DNA of 64,000 nucleotides. Origin: Mesorhizobium sp. B2-3-12 (GTDB lineage Bacteria; Pseudomonadota; Alphaproteobacteria; Rhizobiales; Rhizobiaceae). The position numbers were made by a program, and so were the translations under genes. The notes below the pieces were generated by a model. It had not been told where the DNA came from. It did not search any database and saw only the letters and a program-made list of their open reading frames with translations. Location: assembly GCF_006442205.1 (NCBI RefSeq), contig NZ_VFVR01000006.1, forward strand, positions 333,777 through 397,776, in the 5' to 3' direction. Position 1 is the stretch's first letter. Each line of letters opens with the position of its first letter. This document shows positions 25,425 through 34,394 of this stretch, one piece after another.

Positions 25425-26453
25425 TCAGCGGATCGGCGGAGCGTATTGCAGGCCGCCCTTGGTCCACAGCGCATTGATGCCGCGGGCGATCTTCAGCGGG
25501 CTGCCCGAACCGACATTGCGGTCGAACATCTCGCCGTAATTGCCGGTGGCCTTGACGATGTTGACCACCCAGTCGTTGGACACGCCGAGATCGGTACCGA
25601 TCTTGGTGTCGGCTTCCTGGCCGAGCACGCGCTTGATCTCCGGGCTGGCGGAGTTCTTCATCTCGTCGACATTGGCCTTGGTGATGCCGAGTTCCTCGGC
25701 GTCGAGGAGTGCGAAATAGGTCCACTTGACGATGTGGTACCACTGGTCGTCGCCCTGGCGGACGGCGGGTCCGAGCGGCTCCTTGGAGATGATCTCGGGC
25801 AGCACGACGTGATCGGCCGGCGAGCCGAGCGTCAGGCGAATGCCGTAGAGGCCCGACTGGTCGGTGGTGTAGACGTCGCAGCGGCCGGCATCATAGGCGG
25901 CGTTGACCTCTTCCAGCTTCTCGAAGACGACTGGATTGTACTCCATCTTGTTCGCCTTGAAGTAGTCGGCGAGGTTGAGCTCGGTGGTGGTGCCGCTCTG
26001 CACGCAGACGGCGGCGCCCGAAAGCTGCAGCGCCGAATTGACGCCCGGCAGCTTCTTGGCGTTGATCATGAAACCCTGGCCGTCATAGTAGGTGACGCCG
26101 ATGAAATTCAGGCCAAGCGCGGTGTCGCGATTGATGGTCCAGGTGGTGTTGCGCGACAGGATATCGACCTCGCCCGACTGCAGCGCGGTGAAGCGTTCCT
26201 TGGCGCTGAGCGGCGTGAACTTGACCTTGGTGCCGTCACCGAAGACGGCGGCCGCGACGGCGCGGCAGAAATCGGCGTCGATGCCTTGCCAATCACCCTT
26301 GTCGTCGGGTGCCGAGAAGCCGGCCAAACCGGTCGAGACACCACACTGGATGAAGCCCTTCGCCTTGACAGTGTCGAGCGTGCCGGCCGAAGCGGCCGAC
26401 GCCATCAATCCAAGCGTGGCGGCGCCAAGAATGCCGATAGCAATATGTTTCAT
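25425..26453 (-). CDS. aapJ: general L-amino acid ABC transporter, periplasmic binding protein
   Basis: A 342-residue solute-binding protein. The signal peptide (residues 1-22) ends in ASAASA before GTLDTVKAKG. The mature protein has the SBP_bac_3 fold: GFIQCGVSTGLAGFSAPDD, DILSRNTTWTINRDT and CDVYTTDQSGLYG are recognisable. I start at the ATG at 26453, which gives a clean signal peptide; the frame extends 32 codons further without one. It heads the aapJQMP operon. Confidence 0.95.
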   Translation of the reverse strand: MKHIAIGILGAATLGLMASAASAGTLDTVKAKGFIQCGVSTGLAGFSAPDDKGDWQGIDADFCRAVAAAVFGDGTKVKFTPLSAKERFTALQSGEVDILSRNTTWTINRDTALGLNFIGVTYYDGQGFMINAKKLPGVNSALQLSGAAVCVQSGTTTELNLADYFKANKMEYNPVVFEKLEEVNAAYDAGRCDVYTTDQSGLYGIRLTLGSPADHVVLPEIISKEPLGPAVRQGDDQWYHIVKWTYFALLDAEELGITKANVDEMKNSASPEIKRVLGQEADTKIGTDLGVSNDWVVNIVKATGNYGEMFDRNVGSGSPLKIARGINALWTKGGLQYAPPIR

Positions 26454-26889
26454 GACCCACAGACCCTTTTCTGTTTTCAGGCAAAACCCTGATCTTTTTC
26501 TCCCGTGTGAACGCAGCTCCCATCCCGGCCCATTCCCGAAACCCCGCATCGCAAATCGACGCGCCGCCTAGCATTCACGAACAGCATCGAAGGCGATAAT
26601 TCCTGTGAGGTCAAGGAAAATGACCGAAACCGAACCCGTTTGAAAATCGATAGCCGGAAATGCCTGAATTGCAGACGGACGCGCCCCCGATTTAATCGGA
26701 AGCGCGAATTAAATCGGCAAAGCTCATTTGACGCAAAGGCGGGTCGCGGCGATGAAATCCGTCATCAGAAATACCTCCACGTTACTGAAGTGGGCGCGCA
26801 TTGAATTGACGTACCGGAAGGTCGCCGTCTGACCGTTACCAGGCGATTGCCGGGCAATATTGCTTGCGGACAAAAGCCGGTGCCCACGC
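26454..26889. other. 436-bp gap: aapJ upstream region
   Basis: No gene is seen. The stretch must hold the aap promoter. A palindrome CCGATT-T-AATCGG at 26687-26699 and a nearby related half-site TTAAATCGG (about 26709-26717) are the only structure that I notice. A frame at 26765-27478 on the minus strand is a shadow of the DUF2182 gene. Confidence 0.5.
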
Positions 26890-27774
26890 TCAAAGCGGAG
26901 GAAAGACGAGCCAGACGCCGATCGCGGCCATCAATGCCCCGGAGAGGCGCGGGATCAATTGCCCGGTCGGGATCATCTTCTCCAGGAGAACGAGGATGGC
27001 GATGCCGGCGATCCACAGAACGTTCATGACACCGCCGACGAACAGCAGGGCCATCAGCGCCCAGCAGCAGCCGAGACAATAGGCGCCGTGATCGATGCCG
27101 AGCCGAAGCGCGCCGGGCGCGGTGGTGCGGAACCCACCGTGGCTGGCCAGGAACGCGATCGGCGCCTGACATTGGCGCAGGCAAACGCCCTTGATCGGTG
27201 CCCATTGATAGAGGCCGGCGGCGATCAGGACGAGGCCCCCGAGGAGCGCGCTGTCGGTCGCCATCGAGGCATTGAGCAAAGCGAGACGGGCGAGCAGCCA
27301 TTGCGCACCGGTCGCCACGATGCTGAAGGCGACCCAGACGACGAGATAGCCGGTAAAAAACCACGCCGTCGAAGCGATGGGGCTGCCATCCGCCAGCGCC
27401 TTGCGGCCGACGCCGGCATAGAGCAGCAGCATCGGCGCGACCGAAGGCGTCATCATGCCGACCATCATCACCGCCCACATCGTGAAGATGAAAGCGAAAT
27501 CGGCCGTTGCCCAGGCCCGCAAACCCGGCTCCATGGCGGCGCCCATATCCATGCCGCCCATGTCATTGCCGCTCATGTCCATGCCGCTCATGTTCGACAT
27601 GTCCATCCCTGCCATGTCGCCCGCCGCGCTATCCGAGGCGGGATTAACAGGCATGACCATGTCGGCGGCGAGCCACAAGACATAGGCCCAGGCGAGCACG
27701 GTGATCACGATGAGCGCGGCCGTCACGACCGCGCGGTCGCGCCGCAGCACCGCCTCGAGAGCCGTGTCGCCCAT
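26890..27774 (-). CDS. DUF2182 metal-binding membrane protein
   Basis: A 294-residue polytopic membrane protein. After the first membrane helix (about 18-38), residues 53-78 form a Met/Asp-rich extracytoplasmic loop with five MDM-like units (for example GMDMSNMSGMDMSGNDMGG) typical of copper-binding sites. Several further helices follow, with MWAVMMVGMMTPS as a conserved family segment and DHGAYCLGCCWALM containing three Cys. The family is annotated as predicted metal-binding. It lies 9 bases after the DUF1326 gene, and the pair is probably an operon. Confidence 0.85.
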   Translation of the reverse strand: MGDTALEAVLRRDRAVVTAALIVITVLAWAYVLWLAADMVMPVNPASDSAAGDMAGMDMSNMSGMDMSGNDMGGMDMGAAMEPGLRAWATADFAFIFTMWAVMMVGMMTPSVAPMLLLYAGVGRKALADGSPIASTAWFFTGYLVVWVAFSIVATGAQWLLARLALLNASMATDSALLGGLVLIAAGLYQWAPIKGVCLRQCQAPIAFLASHGGFRTTAPGALRLGIDHGAYCLGCCWALMALLFVGGVMNVLWIAGIAILVLLEKMIPTGQLIPRLSGALMAAIGVWLVFPPL

Positions 27775-27783
27775 TGCATCAGG

Positions 27784-28419
27784 TCAATGCACGACGCCGC
27801 TCTGCGTGAGATGCAGATTGGCGAAATGGCTGTGCGTGTCGGCCACCTCGAACTTGATCGGCCCCGTCGCCTTGGTCCAGCCGCGCCCGATCTCGGCGAT
27901 TGCGTATTCGAAGCCATGTGGCAAGTCGATGCGCGCCCGGTGCTCGGCGCCGGTAACGGGGTTCTTGATCGGCTCGCCATGGCCGTCGGTTACGCCCTTG
28001 ACGTGCAGCCGGCCGGTTCGCGCGCCGACGTCGACCTCGAAATCGATCGCGGCGAAGATCGGATCGTGGAATTTTTCCAGCGTGGTCGAAAAGACCTGGA
28101 ATATCGTCGCGCCCGGCTCGGTGTCCTGACCGCCCAGTATGCGAAGCAGGGCTTCACGCTGAGCTTCGCTGGCCCTCTCGTCGATAACCACCGCGGCCTG
28201 ACCCCTGCCCTGGTGTATGGCGCCGGGCCAACTGAAAATGCCGACGAAGCGCAACCCGTCGAGCTTGGTGTCGCCATGATGGCCGGTTTCGATCTCCATG
28301 CCGGCGACGGCCTGGCAGAATCCGTATGTCGGCATGGCGTTGAACTGGCACGGGCAGCCATAGGCGCAATTGCAGTTGATGAATTCGCGCGCCTTCATTG
28401 TCCATTTGACGTCAGGCAT
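27784..28419 (-). CDS. DUF1326 protein with N-terminal Cys cluster
   Basis: A 211-residue soluble protein. The N-terminus carries the family motif CNCAYGCPC (Cys16, 18, 22, 24), suited to binding a soft metal. The rest is a beta-rich DUF1326 domain with no known activity. The ATG at 28419 has a strong GGAGGAA site, better than the open frame upstream. It is the first of two genes, with DUF2182 immediately behind. The pairing suggests a joint metal-handling task; this is inference. Confidence 0.87.
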   Translation of the reverse strand: MPDVKWTMKAREFINCNCAYGCPCQFNAMPTYGFCQAVAGMEIETGHHGDTKLDGLRFVGIFSWPGAIHQGRGQAAVVIDERASEAQREALLRILGGQDTEPGATIFQVFSTTLEKFHDPIFAAIDFEVDVGARTGRLHVKGVTDGHGEPIKNPVTGAEHRARIDLPHGFEYAIAEIGRGWTKATGPIKFEVADTHSHFANLHLTQSGVVH

Positions 28420-28765
28420 GGCATTCCTCCCCTTGCCGCGCTCGGTGAGCGCGAACCCGGATCGGAGACCAGGAGGTAGCCGGCGAAGAACCATCCGGCG
28501 CATCTGATCGAGGCAATCCGGCGATTAGTATTAGGAATTGATTATATATCTTTCGCAGCCGGCTACAATAGGTTGCCCGGTTGATAACCGAGCTTCCGAC
28601 GACGCCCGCCGCCGGTGGCTGGAAAGGTTCAGGACGTGATCACGGCGGTGTCTTTCAGCCCGGGAATTGGCATATTCGAAGTCCATTCCTGGCGGGCGGA
28701 GGGCTGTTGCACGGCCCACGACGCCGCATTATGGCTAGCGCCTTGTCAAAACAAGGCGACCAAGA
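28420..28765. other. 346-bp divergent intergenic region
   Basis: It separates the DUF1326/DUF2182 pair from metC. I see no gene and no SAM or cobalamin riboswitch signature. An AT-rich stretch GATTATATATC near 28540 could belong to a promoter. Confidence 0.5.
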
Positions 28766-29953
28766 ATGGCGAAAGACGGCGGCAAGCAGGGTTCCGGCAA
28801 GGTGGGCATCAACACGCTGCTTGCCCATTCAGGCAACAACCCGCATGACTATTTCGGCTTCGTCAACCCGCCCGTGGTGCATGCCTCGACCGTGCTGTTC
28901 CCCAATGCGGCGGCGATGGCGGCACGCAGCCAGAAATACACTTACGGCACGCGCGGCACGCCGACGACCGATGCCCTTACCCAGGCTATGGACGCGCTGG
29001 AAGGCTCGGCCGGCACGATCGCGGTGCCCTCGGGCCTGGCGGCGGTGACCATCCCGCTGCTCGCCTTCGTGTCGGCCGGCGACCATCTGCTGATCGTCGA
29101 TTCCGTCTATCACCCGACGAGGAACTTCGCCGACACGATGCTGACGCGGTTGGGCGTCGAGGTCGAGTATTATGCGCCGGAAGTCGGTGCCGGCATCGCG
29201 GCGTTGATCAAGCCGAACACCAAGGTGGTGTTCACCGAATCGCCGGCCTCCAACACGTTCGAGGTGCAGGACATCCCGGCGATCGCCAAGGCGGCGCACG
29301 CGGCCGGCGCCATCGTCATGATGGACAACACCTGGGCGACGCCGCTCTATTTCCGGCCGCTCGACCACGGTGTCGACATCTCGATCCACGCGGCGACGAA
29401 ATATCCGGCCGGCCATTCCGACGTGCTGCTCGGCACCGTTTCGGCCAATGAGGCCTGTTGGAAGCAGCTCTACGAGAGCTTTTGCACGCTTGGCTGCTGC
29501 GCGGGTCCCGACGACGTCTATCAGGTGCTGCGTGGCCTGCGCACGATGGGCGTACGCCTCGATCATCATCAACGCAGCGCGCTGGCCATCGCGTCGTGGC
29601 TGGAAGGCAAGAAGGGCGTGGCGCGGGTGCTGCACCCCGCCCTGCCCAGCCATCCGGACCACGATCTCTGGAAGCGCGACTTCCGCGGTTCGAGCGGCAT
29701 CTTTTCCATCGTGCTTGCCGGCGGCGGTCAGAAGCAGCAGCACGCCTTCCTCGATGCGCTGAAAATCTTCGGGCTCGGCTATTCCTGGGGCGGGTATGAG
29801 AGCCTCGCGGTGCCGGTCTGGCTTGGCGACCGCGTCGTCGCGAAAGCCTCCTACGAGGGTCCCTTGATCCGCCTGCAGATCGGCCTCGAGGATGTCGACG
29901 ACCTGAAAGCCGACATCATGCGCGGGCTGGCGGCAGCGGCACGCGCGGATTGA
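28766..29953 (+). CDS. metC: cystathionine beta-lyase
   Basis: A 395-residue PLP enzyme of the Cys/Met family, which splits cystathionine into homocysteine, pyruvate and ammonia. The PLP lysine lies in SIHAATKYPAGHSD, and the active-site Tyr/Arg segment reads YTYGTRGTPTTDAL. It ends in GLEDVDDLKADI, as usual. The ATG at 28766 follows a weak AAGGCGACCAAG site. It is upstream of the aap genes in opposite orientation, and the DUF pair lies between. Related lyases with broad C-S lyase activity cannot be excluded. Confidence 0.92.
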   Translation: MAKDGGKQGSGKVGINTLLAHSGNNPHDYFGFVNPPVVHASTVLFPNAAAMAARSQKYTYGTRGTPTTDALTQAMDALEGSAGTIAVPSGLAAVTIPLLAFVSAGDHLLIVDSVYHPTRNFADTMLTRLGVEVEYYAPEVGAGIAALIKPNTKVVFTESPASNTFEVQDIPAIAKAAHAAGAIVMMDNTWATPLYFRPLDHGVDISIHAATKYPAGHSDVLLGTVSANEACWKQLYESFCTLGCCAGPDDVYQVLRGLRTMGVRLDHHQRSALAIASWLEGKKGVARVLHPALPSHPDHDLWKRDFRGSSGIFSIVLAGGGQKQQHAFLDALKIFGLGYSWGGYESLAVPVWLGDRVVAKASYEGPLIRLQIGLEDVDDLKADIMRGLAAAARAD

Positions 29954-30160
29954 TCTCAAACAGAGTCAGCAAAGGGCCGCAAGCCCTTGACGCTGATGAC
30001 AAAGCGCAAGCCGCTGCGAGCACGCCGGCGAAGGCCGGCGCGCAATATTATTCTCTCACGTCATGACTTTGCGGATTTGTTTGACTTTCAAATCGGCGAA
30101 TTCGGCTGCATTGCGTGCCGCACGCATTCTCGACAGATCCAGTCCTCGCAAAGTTTTCCA

Positions 30161-31240
30161 ATGGCCTTTCGTCTTTTTGTCCCCATCCTTGCCGGCGCGA
30201 CGCTGCGCGAACGCCTCCTGGCGTGTATCGGCGCCACGATCGGCATCGCGCTGACCGGGGTGATCAGCGGGCTGGCGATGGGCGGCGGACCGCATGTGGC
30301 CCTGCTGGTCGCGCCGATGGGCGCGTCGGCCGTGCTTCTGTTTGCCGTCCCCGCGAGCCCGCTGGCGCAGCCCTGGTCGATCATCGGCGGCAATTCGATA
30401 TCGGCGCTGGTCGGCGTCACCGTGGCGCATTTCATCCATGACCCGGTGGTGGCATCGGGTCTCGCGGTGGCGCTCGCCATCGCCGCGATGTCGTTCACGC
30501 GCTGCCTGCATCCACCAGGCGGTGCAGCCGCGCTGACGGCGGTGCTTGGCGGACCGGCCGTCATCAGCGCGGGCTTCCTGTTTCCGTTCGTGCCGGTGGC
30601 CCTGAATTCGACCATCCTGGTCGCGTTGGGCTTCCTTTTCCACAAGCTGGCGCGGCGCAACTATCCGCATGTCGCCGCTCCCGCCGCGAACAGCCACGGC
30701 ACCGCCGATCCCCCGGTGCAGCAGCGCGCCGGCTTCCGGCCCGAGGACATCGATGCCGCGCTGACGGCGCTCGATGAAACCTTCGATATCGACCGTGACG
30801 ACCTCGAAAGGCTGCTGCGGCAGGTTGAGCTGCAGGCCATGGTGCGCTCGCACCGGACACTGTTGTGCGAGGACATCATGTCGCGCGACGTGGTTTCGGT
30901 GGCCGAGCAAGCCTCGGCCGACGCGGCACGCCAGCAACTGCTCGATCACAACATCCGCACCTTGCCGGTGGTCGACGCGGATGCGCGGCTGGTTGGCGCG
31001 GTTGGCCTGCGCGAGCTGACGAAAGCCACGGACACGGTGAAGGGCGTGATGGCGAAAGCCGGCACCGCCTCGCCCGAGACGCCGGCGATGAGCCTGCTTC
31101 CGATGCTGACCGATGGCCGCAGCCATGCCGTGGTCATCGTCGACGCGGAGCGGCGCATTCTTGGCCTGATCACGCAGACCGACCTTTTGGCGGCGGCCGC
31201 GCGCGTGCAGACGGCGGACAAGGGATTGGCCGCGGCCTAG
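30161..31240 (+). CDS. HPP-family membrane protein with CBS pair
   Basis: A 359-residue protein. The N-terminal HPP domain (about 1-165) has four membrane helices and the naming motif in RCLHPPGGAAALTAVLGG. The C-terminal part (about 230-350) is a CBS pair: MSRDVVSVAEQASADAARQQ then VVIVDAERRILGLITQTDLL. HPP proteins of cyanobacteria transport nitrite; CBS domains bind adenine nucleotides. The ATG at 30161 is preferred over an upstream start at 29987 since the first 58 codons lack family resemblance. Confidence 0.85.
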   Translation: MAFRLFVPILAGATLRERLLACIGATIGIALTGVISGLAMGGGPHVALLVAPMGASAVLLFAVPASPLAQPWSIIGGNSISALVGVTVAHFIHDPVVASGLAVALAIAAMSFTRCLHPPGGAAALTAVLGGPAVISAGFLFPFVPVALNSTILVALGFLFHKLARRNYPHVAAPAANSHGTADPPVQQRAGFRPEDIDAALTALDETFDIDRDDLERLLRQVELQAMVRSHRTLLCEDIMSRDVVSVAEQASADAARQQLLDHNIRTLPVVDADARLVGAVGLRELTKATDTVKGVMAKAGTASPETPAMSLLPMLTDGRSHAVVIVDAERRILGLITQTDLLAAAARVQTADKGLAAA

Positions 31241-31260
31241 AATAGCGAGCCTGGATCGCT

Positions 31261-31383
31261 CCTGCCGATCCGGAACCTTTGGACGCCTATGTCAGCGCCT
31301 TCGCCAATCCGGCGGCGGAAAGCATCGACTATTTCAGCCGCTTCCATCCCAATATGAAGGGACGCTTGCTGGTGGCGCCGTGA
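31261..31383 (+). pseudogene. 3' relict of an unrecognised gene
   Basis: A frame of about 40 codons without a start codon reads PADPEPLDAYVSAFANPAAE, then SIDYFSRFHPNMKGRLLVAP and stop. Composition looks like a true protein C-terminus, and it has no 5' part. It overlaps the end of the crotonase gene on the other strand, suggesting a deletion fused the two regions. Confidence 0.4.
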
Positions 31384-32225
31384 TCCAGGGCCGAGGAGGC
31401 CCGCCGTGCCTCATCGGGTCGCGCGACATGCGTCCACGAACCGTCGTGTCCGGGCCTCTGTCTGCTGATCCAGGTATCCAGCGCCTCGCGCAAATCGGCT
31501 GTCGGGGCCATGCGGGCGAACTGCTCTGCCTCGACCAGCAAGCCTTCGGCAATGCTGTGGTTGAGCCCGCGCGCCACCGCCGCAAGGATCGCCGCGACCG
31601 CCAGCCCGGAGTGCCGAAGGATCCGCCTGGCCAGATTGAAAGCAGCCGGCATCAGATCGTCATGGGCAACCACCTGGTTGACGAGGCCAAGTTCGAGGGC
31701 CCGTGGTGGCGGGAACCAGTCGCCGGTCAAGAGAAGTTCGAGCGCGCGCTTGCGCCCGGCGAGCCTGGGCAGGCGTTGCGTACCGCCGAAGGTCGGCGGC
31801 ATGGCGAGGTTGATCTCCGGTTTGGCGAACAGCGCGCGATCGCTGGCGATCGCCAGCGGCACGGCCTCGGTGATCTCGCAGCCGCCGCCGAAGGCAATCC
31901 CGTTGACGGCTGCGATGACAGGCTTGCGAAAGGCTTCCAGCCTTGCCGTCAGCCGCTGCCCGCGCATGACGAAGTCGCGCAGCGCGACGTCGGTGCCCAG
32001 CGCCACGCTGGCCGAGAACTCCTCGATGTCGGCGCCCGCCGAGAAGGCCCGCTCGCCCGCTCCCGTCAGAATGACCGCCCGGATACCATCGTCGACTTCG
32101 ATATCGTCGAGGATCGCGAGCAAGCGGTCGATCAGGGCATAGTTCAACGCGTTCAGCTTTTCCGGCCGGTTGAGGGACAGGACGGCAATGCCATCGCTGG
32201 CTTGGTTCAGGACAAGATCGGTCAT
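31329..32225 (-). CDS. enoyl-CoA hydratase/isomerase (crotonase) family protein
   Basis: A 298-residue crotonase. The oxyanion-hole and active-site segments are intact: AFSAGADIEEFSAS and IAAVNGIAFGGGCEITEA. The Glu residues in EITEA and PEINLAMPP fit hydratase chemistry. The family normally ends near ALDTWISRQRP; here the frame runs about 35 residues further, into the relict DNA on the opposite strand, so the C-terminal tail is probably acquired. The ATG at 32225 has GGAAGGAAG upstream. It is divergent from a TetR gene. Confidence 0.88.
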   Translation of the reverse strand: MTDLVLNQASDGIAVLSLNRPEKLNALNYALIDRLLAILDDIEVDDGIRAVILTGAGERAFSAGADIEEFSASVALGTDVALRDFVMRGQRLTARLEAFRKPVIAAVNGIAFGGGCEITEAVPLAIASDRALFAKPEINLAMPPTFGGTQRLPRLAGRKRALELLLTGDWFPPPRALELGLVNQVVAHDDLMPAAFNLARRILRHSGLAVAAILAAVARGLNHSIAEGLLVEAEQFARMAPTADLREALDTWISRQRPGHDGSWTHVARPDEARRASSALDHGATSKRPFILGWKRLK

Positions 32226-32309
32226 TTGGCTTCCTTCCAGCATGTTGACGAGATGGAAGGTACGCCGTTCGCACCTTGTGTATATTCACTAGTCGGTATA
32301 CTTAGACTC

Positions 32310-32903
32310 ATGCCAGAAGCACAAAGCCCCACCCGCAAGCGCATCGTCGATGCCGCCACCAGATTGTTCTACGCGGAAGGGATCGGCCGTGTCAGTGTCG
32401 ACGCCGTGGCCGAGGAAGCGGGCCTCACCAAGCGGACGCTCTACTACCACTTCAAGAGCAAGGACGATCTCATCGCGGCCTATCTCGACGGCCGTGATCA
32501 GCCCAATCTGAAACGGATGGCTGGCTGGTTCGAGGCCGGACAAGGCGGCGTGGACAAAAAGGTCGAAGCCATCTTCACCGATCTGGCCCGCGCCACGCGC
32601 CATCCGAAATGGAAGGGGTGCGGCTTCCTGCGCACCGCCGCCGAACTTGCCTCGATGCCTGGACACCCGGCGGTCAAGGCCGGGGCGCGGCACAAATCCA
32701 ACTTCGAGACATGGCTGGGCACGGAATTGTCCGGGCACGATATCGAGGAGCCGCGGGCACTGGCCCGCGAAATCGTGCTGCTGATAGACGGCTGCTTTTC
32801 AATCATGCTGATCCATCGCAATCCCGACTACGTCGAAGCCGCGGGGCGAGCCGCGGCGACGCTGGTCAGGGCGCGGATGTCGGTCAGCCAGGTCCAGGGC
32901 TAG
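32310..32903 (+). CDS. TetR-family repressor
   Basis: A 197-residue regulator. The helix-turn-helix is typical: RIVDAATRLFYAEGIGRVSV and EEAGLTKRTLYYHFKSKDDL (residues about 10-55). The C-terminal domain would bind an unknown ligand. It is divergent from the crotonase gene (84 bases apart). The gap contains GTGTATA and TATAC in inverted order around 32278-32302 as a possible operator. Its stop codon TAG is the first triplet of the mosaic repeat that follows. Confidence 0.88.
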   Translation: MPEAQSPTRKRIVDAATRLFYAEGIGRVSVDAVAEEAGLTKRTLYYHFKSKDDLIAAYLDGRDQPNLKRMAGWFEAGQGGVDKKVEAIFTDLARATRHPKWKGCGFLRTAAELASMPGHPAVKAGARHKSNFETWLGTELSGHDIEEPRALAREIVLLIDGCFSIMLIHRNPDYVEAAGRAAATLVRARMSVSQVQG

Positions 32904-33027
32904 AGCAATTCCAGGAAAAGTGTGAAACGGTTTTCCCGGGAGAAGCGCTAGCGCTTCCCCTTGGGAATTGCGTAAAAACAAAGAGTTAGAGCCGTTCGGC
33001 GATTCCGTGAAATGCGGAACGGCTCTA
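32901..33027. repeat. mosaic palindromic repeat, copy 1 (127 bp)
   Basis: The element starts TAGAGCAATTCCAGG and ends GAACGGCTCTA. It contains an internal palindrome GGGAGAAGCGC / GCGCTTCCCC. It is the same family as the copies at 52318 and 60756, here in opposite orientation. Its first three bases are the TetR stop codon, and its last three, read on the minus strand, are the stop codon of the permease gene. Confidence 0.93.
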
Positions 33028-34251
33028 GGCCCCGAACGCCAGCCATGCCGTGCCGGCCAGGAGCGTGATCAGCGTCAGTGGCAGACCGACCTTGAAGAAA
33101 GCGCCAAACGAAAGCTGCGTGCCCGAGGCACGCGCCTGTTCGGCAACGATCAGGTTGGCGACCGAGCCGAGCAGCGTGAAGTTACCGGCGAGCGTCGAAC
33201 TCATCGCCACGACCAGCCAGGCGCGCTCGGGGTTTTCCAGGCCGGGTATGAATGGCCTGAGCGCCAGCACGGCCGGAACATTGCTCATGATGTTGGACAG
33301 CACGGCGGTGAAACCAGACAGCCTCCAGACGTCGTCGAGCCCGATGTTCTTGGCCGAGGCGATCATGTCCGGCGTCAGCAGCGTCTTTTCGGCGCCGGCA
33401 ACCACCACGAACAGACCGGCGAACATGAACAGCAGCGGCCCGTCGATCTCGCGATAGATGCGTTCCGGCTTTATGGCGCGGGTGAGCAGCAGGATGGCGC
33501 CGCCAATGAGCGCCGCCTTGGCCACGGGAACGCCGGCGAAGAAGGCGATTGCCAGTCCTATGCAGACGACCACCGCCTTCAGCACCTGGCCGCGATGCAT
33601 GCGGCCACGCGAGACATGCGGCGTCAGTTCGCCGTTGGGCGTGAATTCGGCGCGGTAGACGATGCGCACGATGACGATGACCGCGACGAGGCCGAACAGA
33701 GCGACCGGCGCCAGCGCGGCCGAAAAGGCCGGATAGGAAATGCCCGACAATGCGCCGATGACCATGTTCTGCGGATTGCCGGTGATGGTGGCGACGCTGC
33801 CGCAGTTCGAAGCGGTGGCGGTGGCGATCAGATAGGGGATCGGGTTGCGGTTGATGACGCGGGTGACGTGGACGACGATCGGCGCCATGACCAGGCAGAT
33901 GGCGTCGTTGACCAGGAAGGCCGACAGCACGCCGGTCAGAAGCGTCACCATCACCAGCAGCATGAACGGTGCGTGCGCGTGCTCGATGGCGATGGCGCCG
34001 AGACCACGGAAAGCGCCCGACACCTTCAGATGCGCCACCACGATCATCATGCCGAGCAGAAGCGTGATGGTGTCGAAATTGATGGCGCGGTAGGCGTCCT
34101 CCATGCTGAGCGCGCCGATCGCGATCATCGCCGCGCCGCCAAGCAGCGCAATGCCGGCCCGGTCGAGCCGCAAGCCGGGGATGCGGCCGATGGCGACGCC
34201 GGCGTAAGTCAGGACCAGGATCAGCAGTGCCGCCGCGCCCATCAGTGTCAT
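33025..34251 (-). CDS. ArsB/NhaD-type ion permease
   Basis: A 408-residue integral membrane protein with about 11 helices of the ion transporter superfamily (ArsB, NhaD, SLC13). Paired re-entrant motifs are visible: AFLVNDAICLVMAPIVVHVT and ITGNPQNMVIGA in the first half, SNIMSNVPAVLAL and AGNFTLLGSVANLIV in the second. Substrate could be an anion or a Na+/H+ exchange; it cannot be told. Its stop codon lies in the mosaic repeat. Confidence 0.88.
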   Translation of the reverse strand: MTLMGAAALLILVLTYAGVAIGRIPGLRLDRAGIALLGGAAMIAIGALSMEDAYRAINFDTITLLLGMMIVVAHLKVSGAFRGLGAIAIEHAHAPFMLLVMVTLLTGVLSAFLVNDAICLVMAPIVVHVTRVINRNPIPYLIATATASNCGSVATITGNPQNMVIGALSGISYPAFSAALAPVALFGLVAVIVIVRIVYRAEFTPNGELTPHVSRGRMHRGQVLKAVVVCIGLAIAFFAGVPVAKAALIGGAILLLTRAIKPERIYREIDGPLLFMFAGLFVVVAGAEKTLLTPDMIASAKNIGLDDVWRLSGFTAVLSNIMSNVPAVLALRPFIPGLENPERAWLVVAMSSTLAGNFTLLGSVANLIVAEQARASGTQLSFGAFFKVGLPLTLITLLAGTAWLAFGA

Positions 34252-34394
34252 CGGTAGAAGCCCTGCTCGATCTGTTGCGCACCGATGCCGGCCGCCCGTG
34301 ATTCACGTGATGCCAGCTTTAGCCCGATGTCGGGATCGATGCCAAATGTGGATTGTTGGCCAAGAAGATCCGGCAGGCCAGACGGCGGACGCCG

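Noticed and set aside
26860..28479. Plus-strand frame of 539 codons across the DUF2182/DUF1326 genes
   Set aside because: Covers two real genes on the other strand; no motifs.
28504..28765. SAM or cobalamin riboswitch ahead of metC
   Set aside because: I looked for conserved boxes in the leader and found none.
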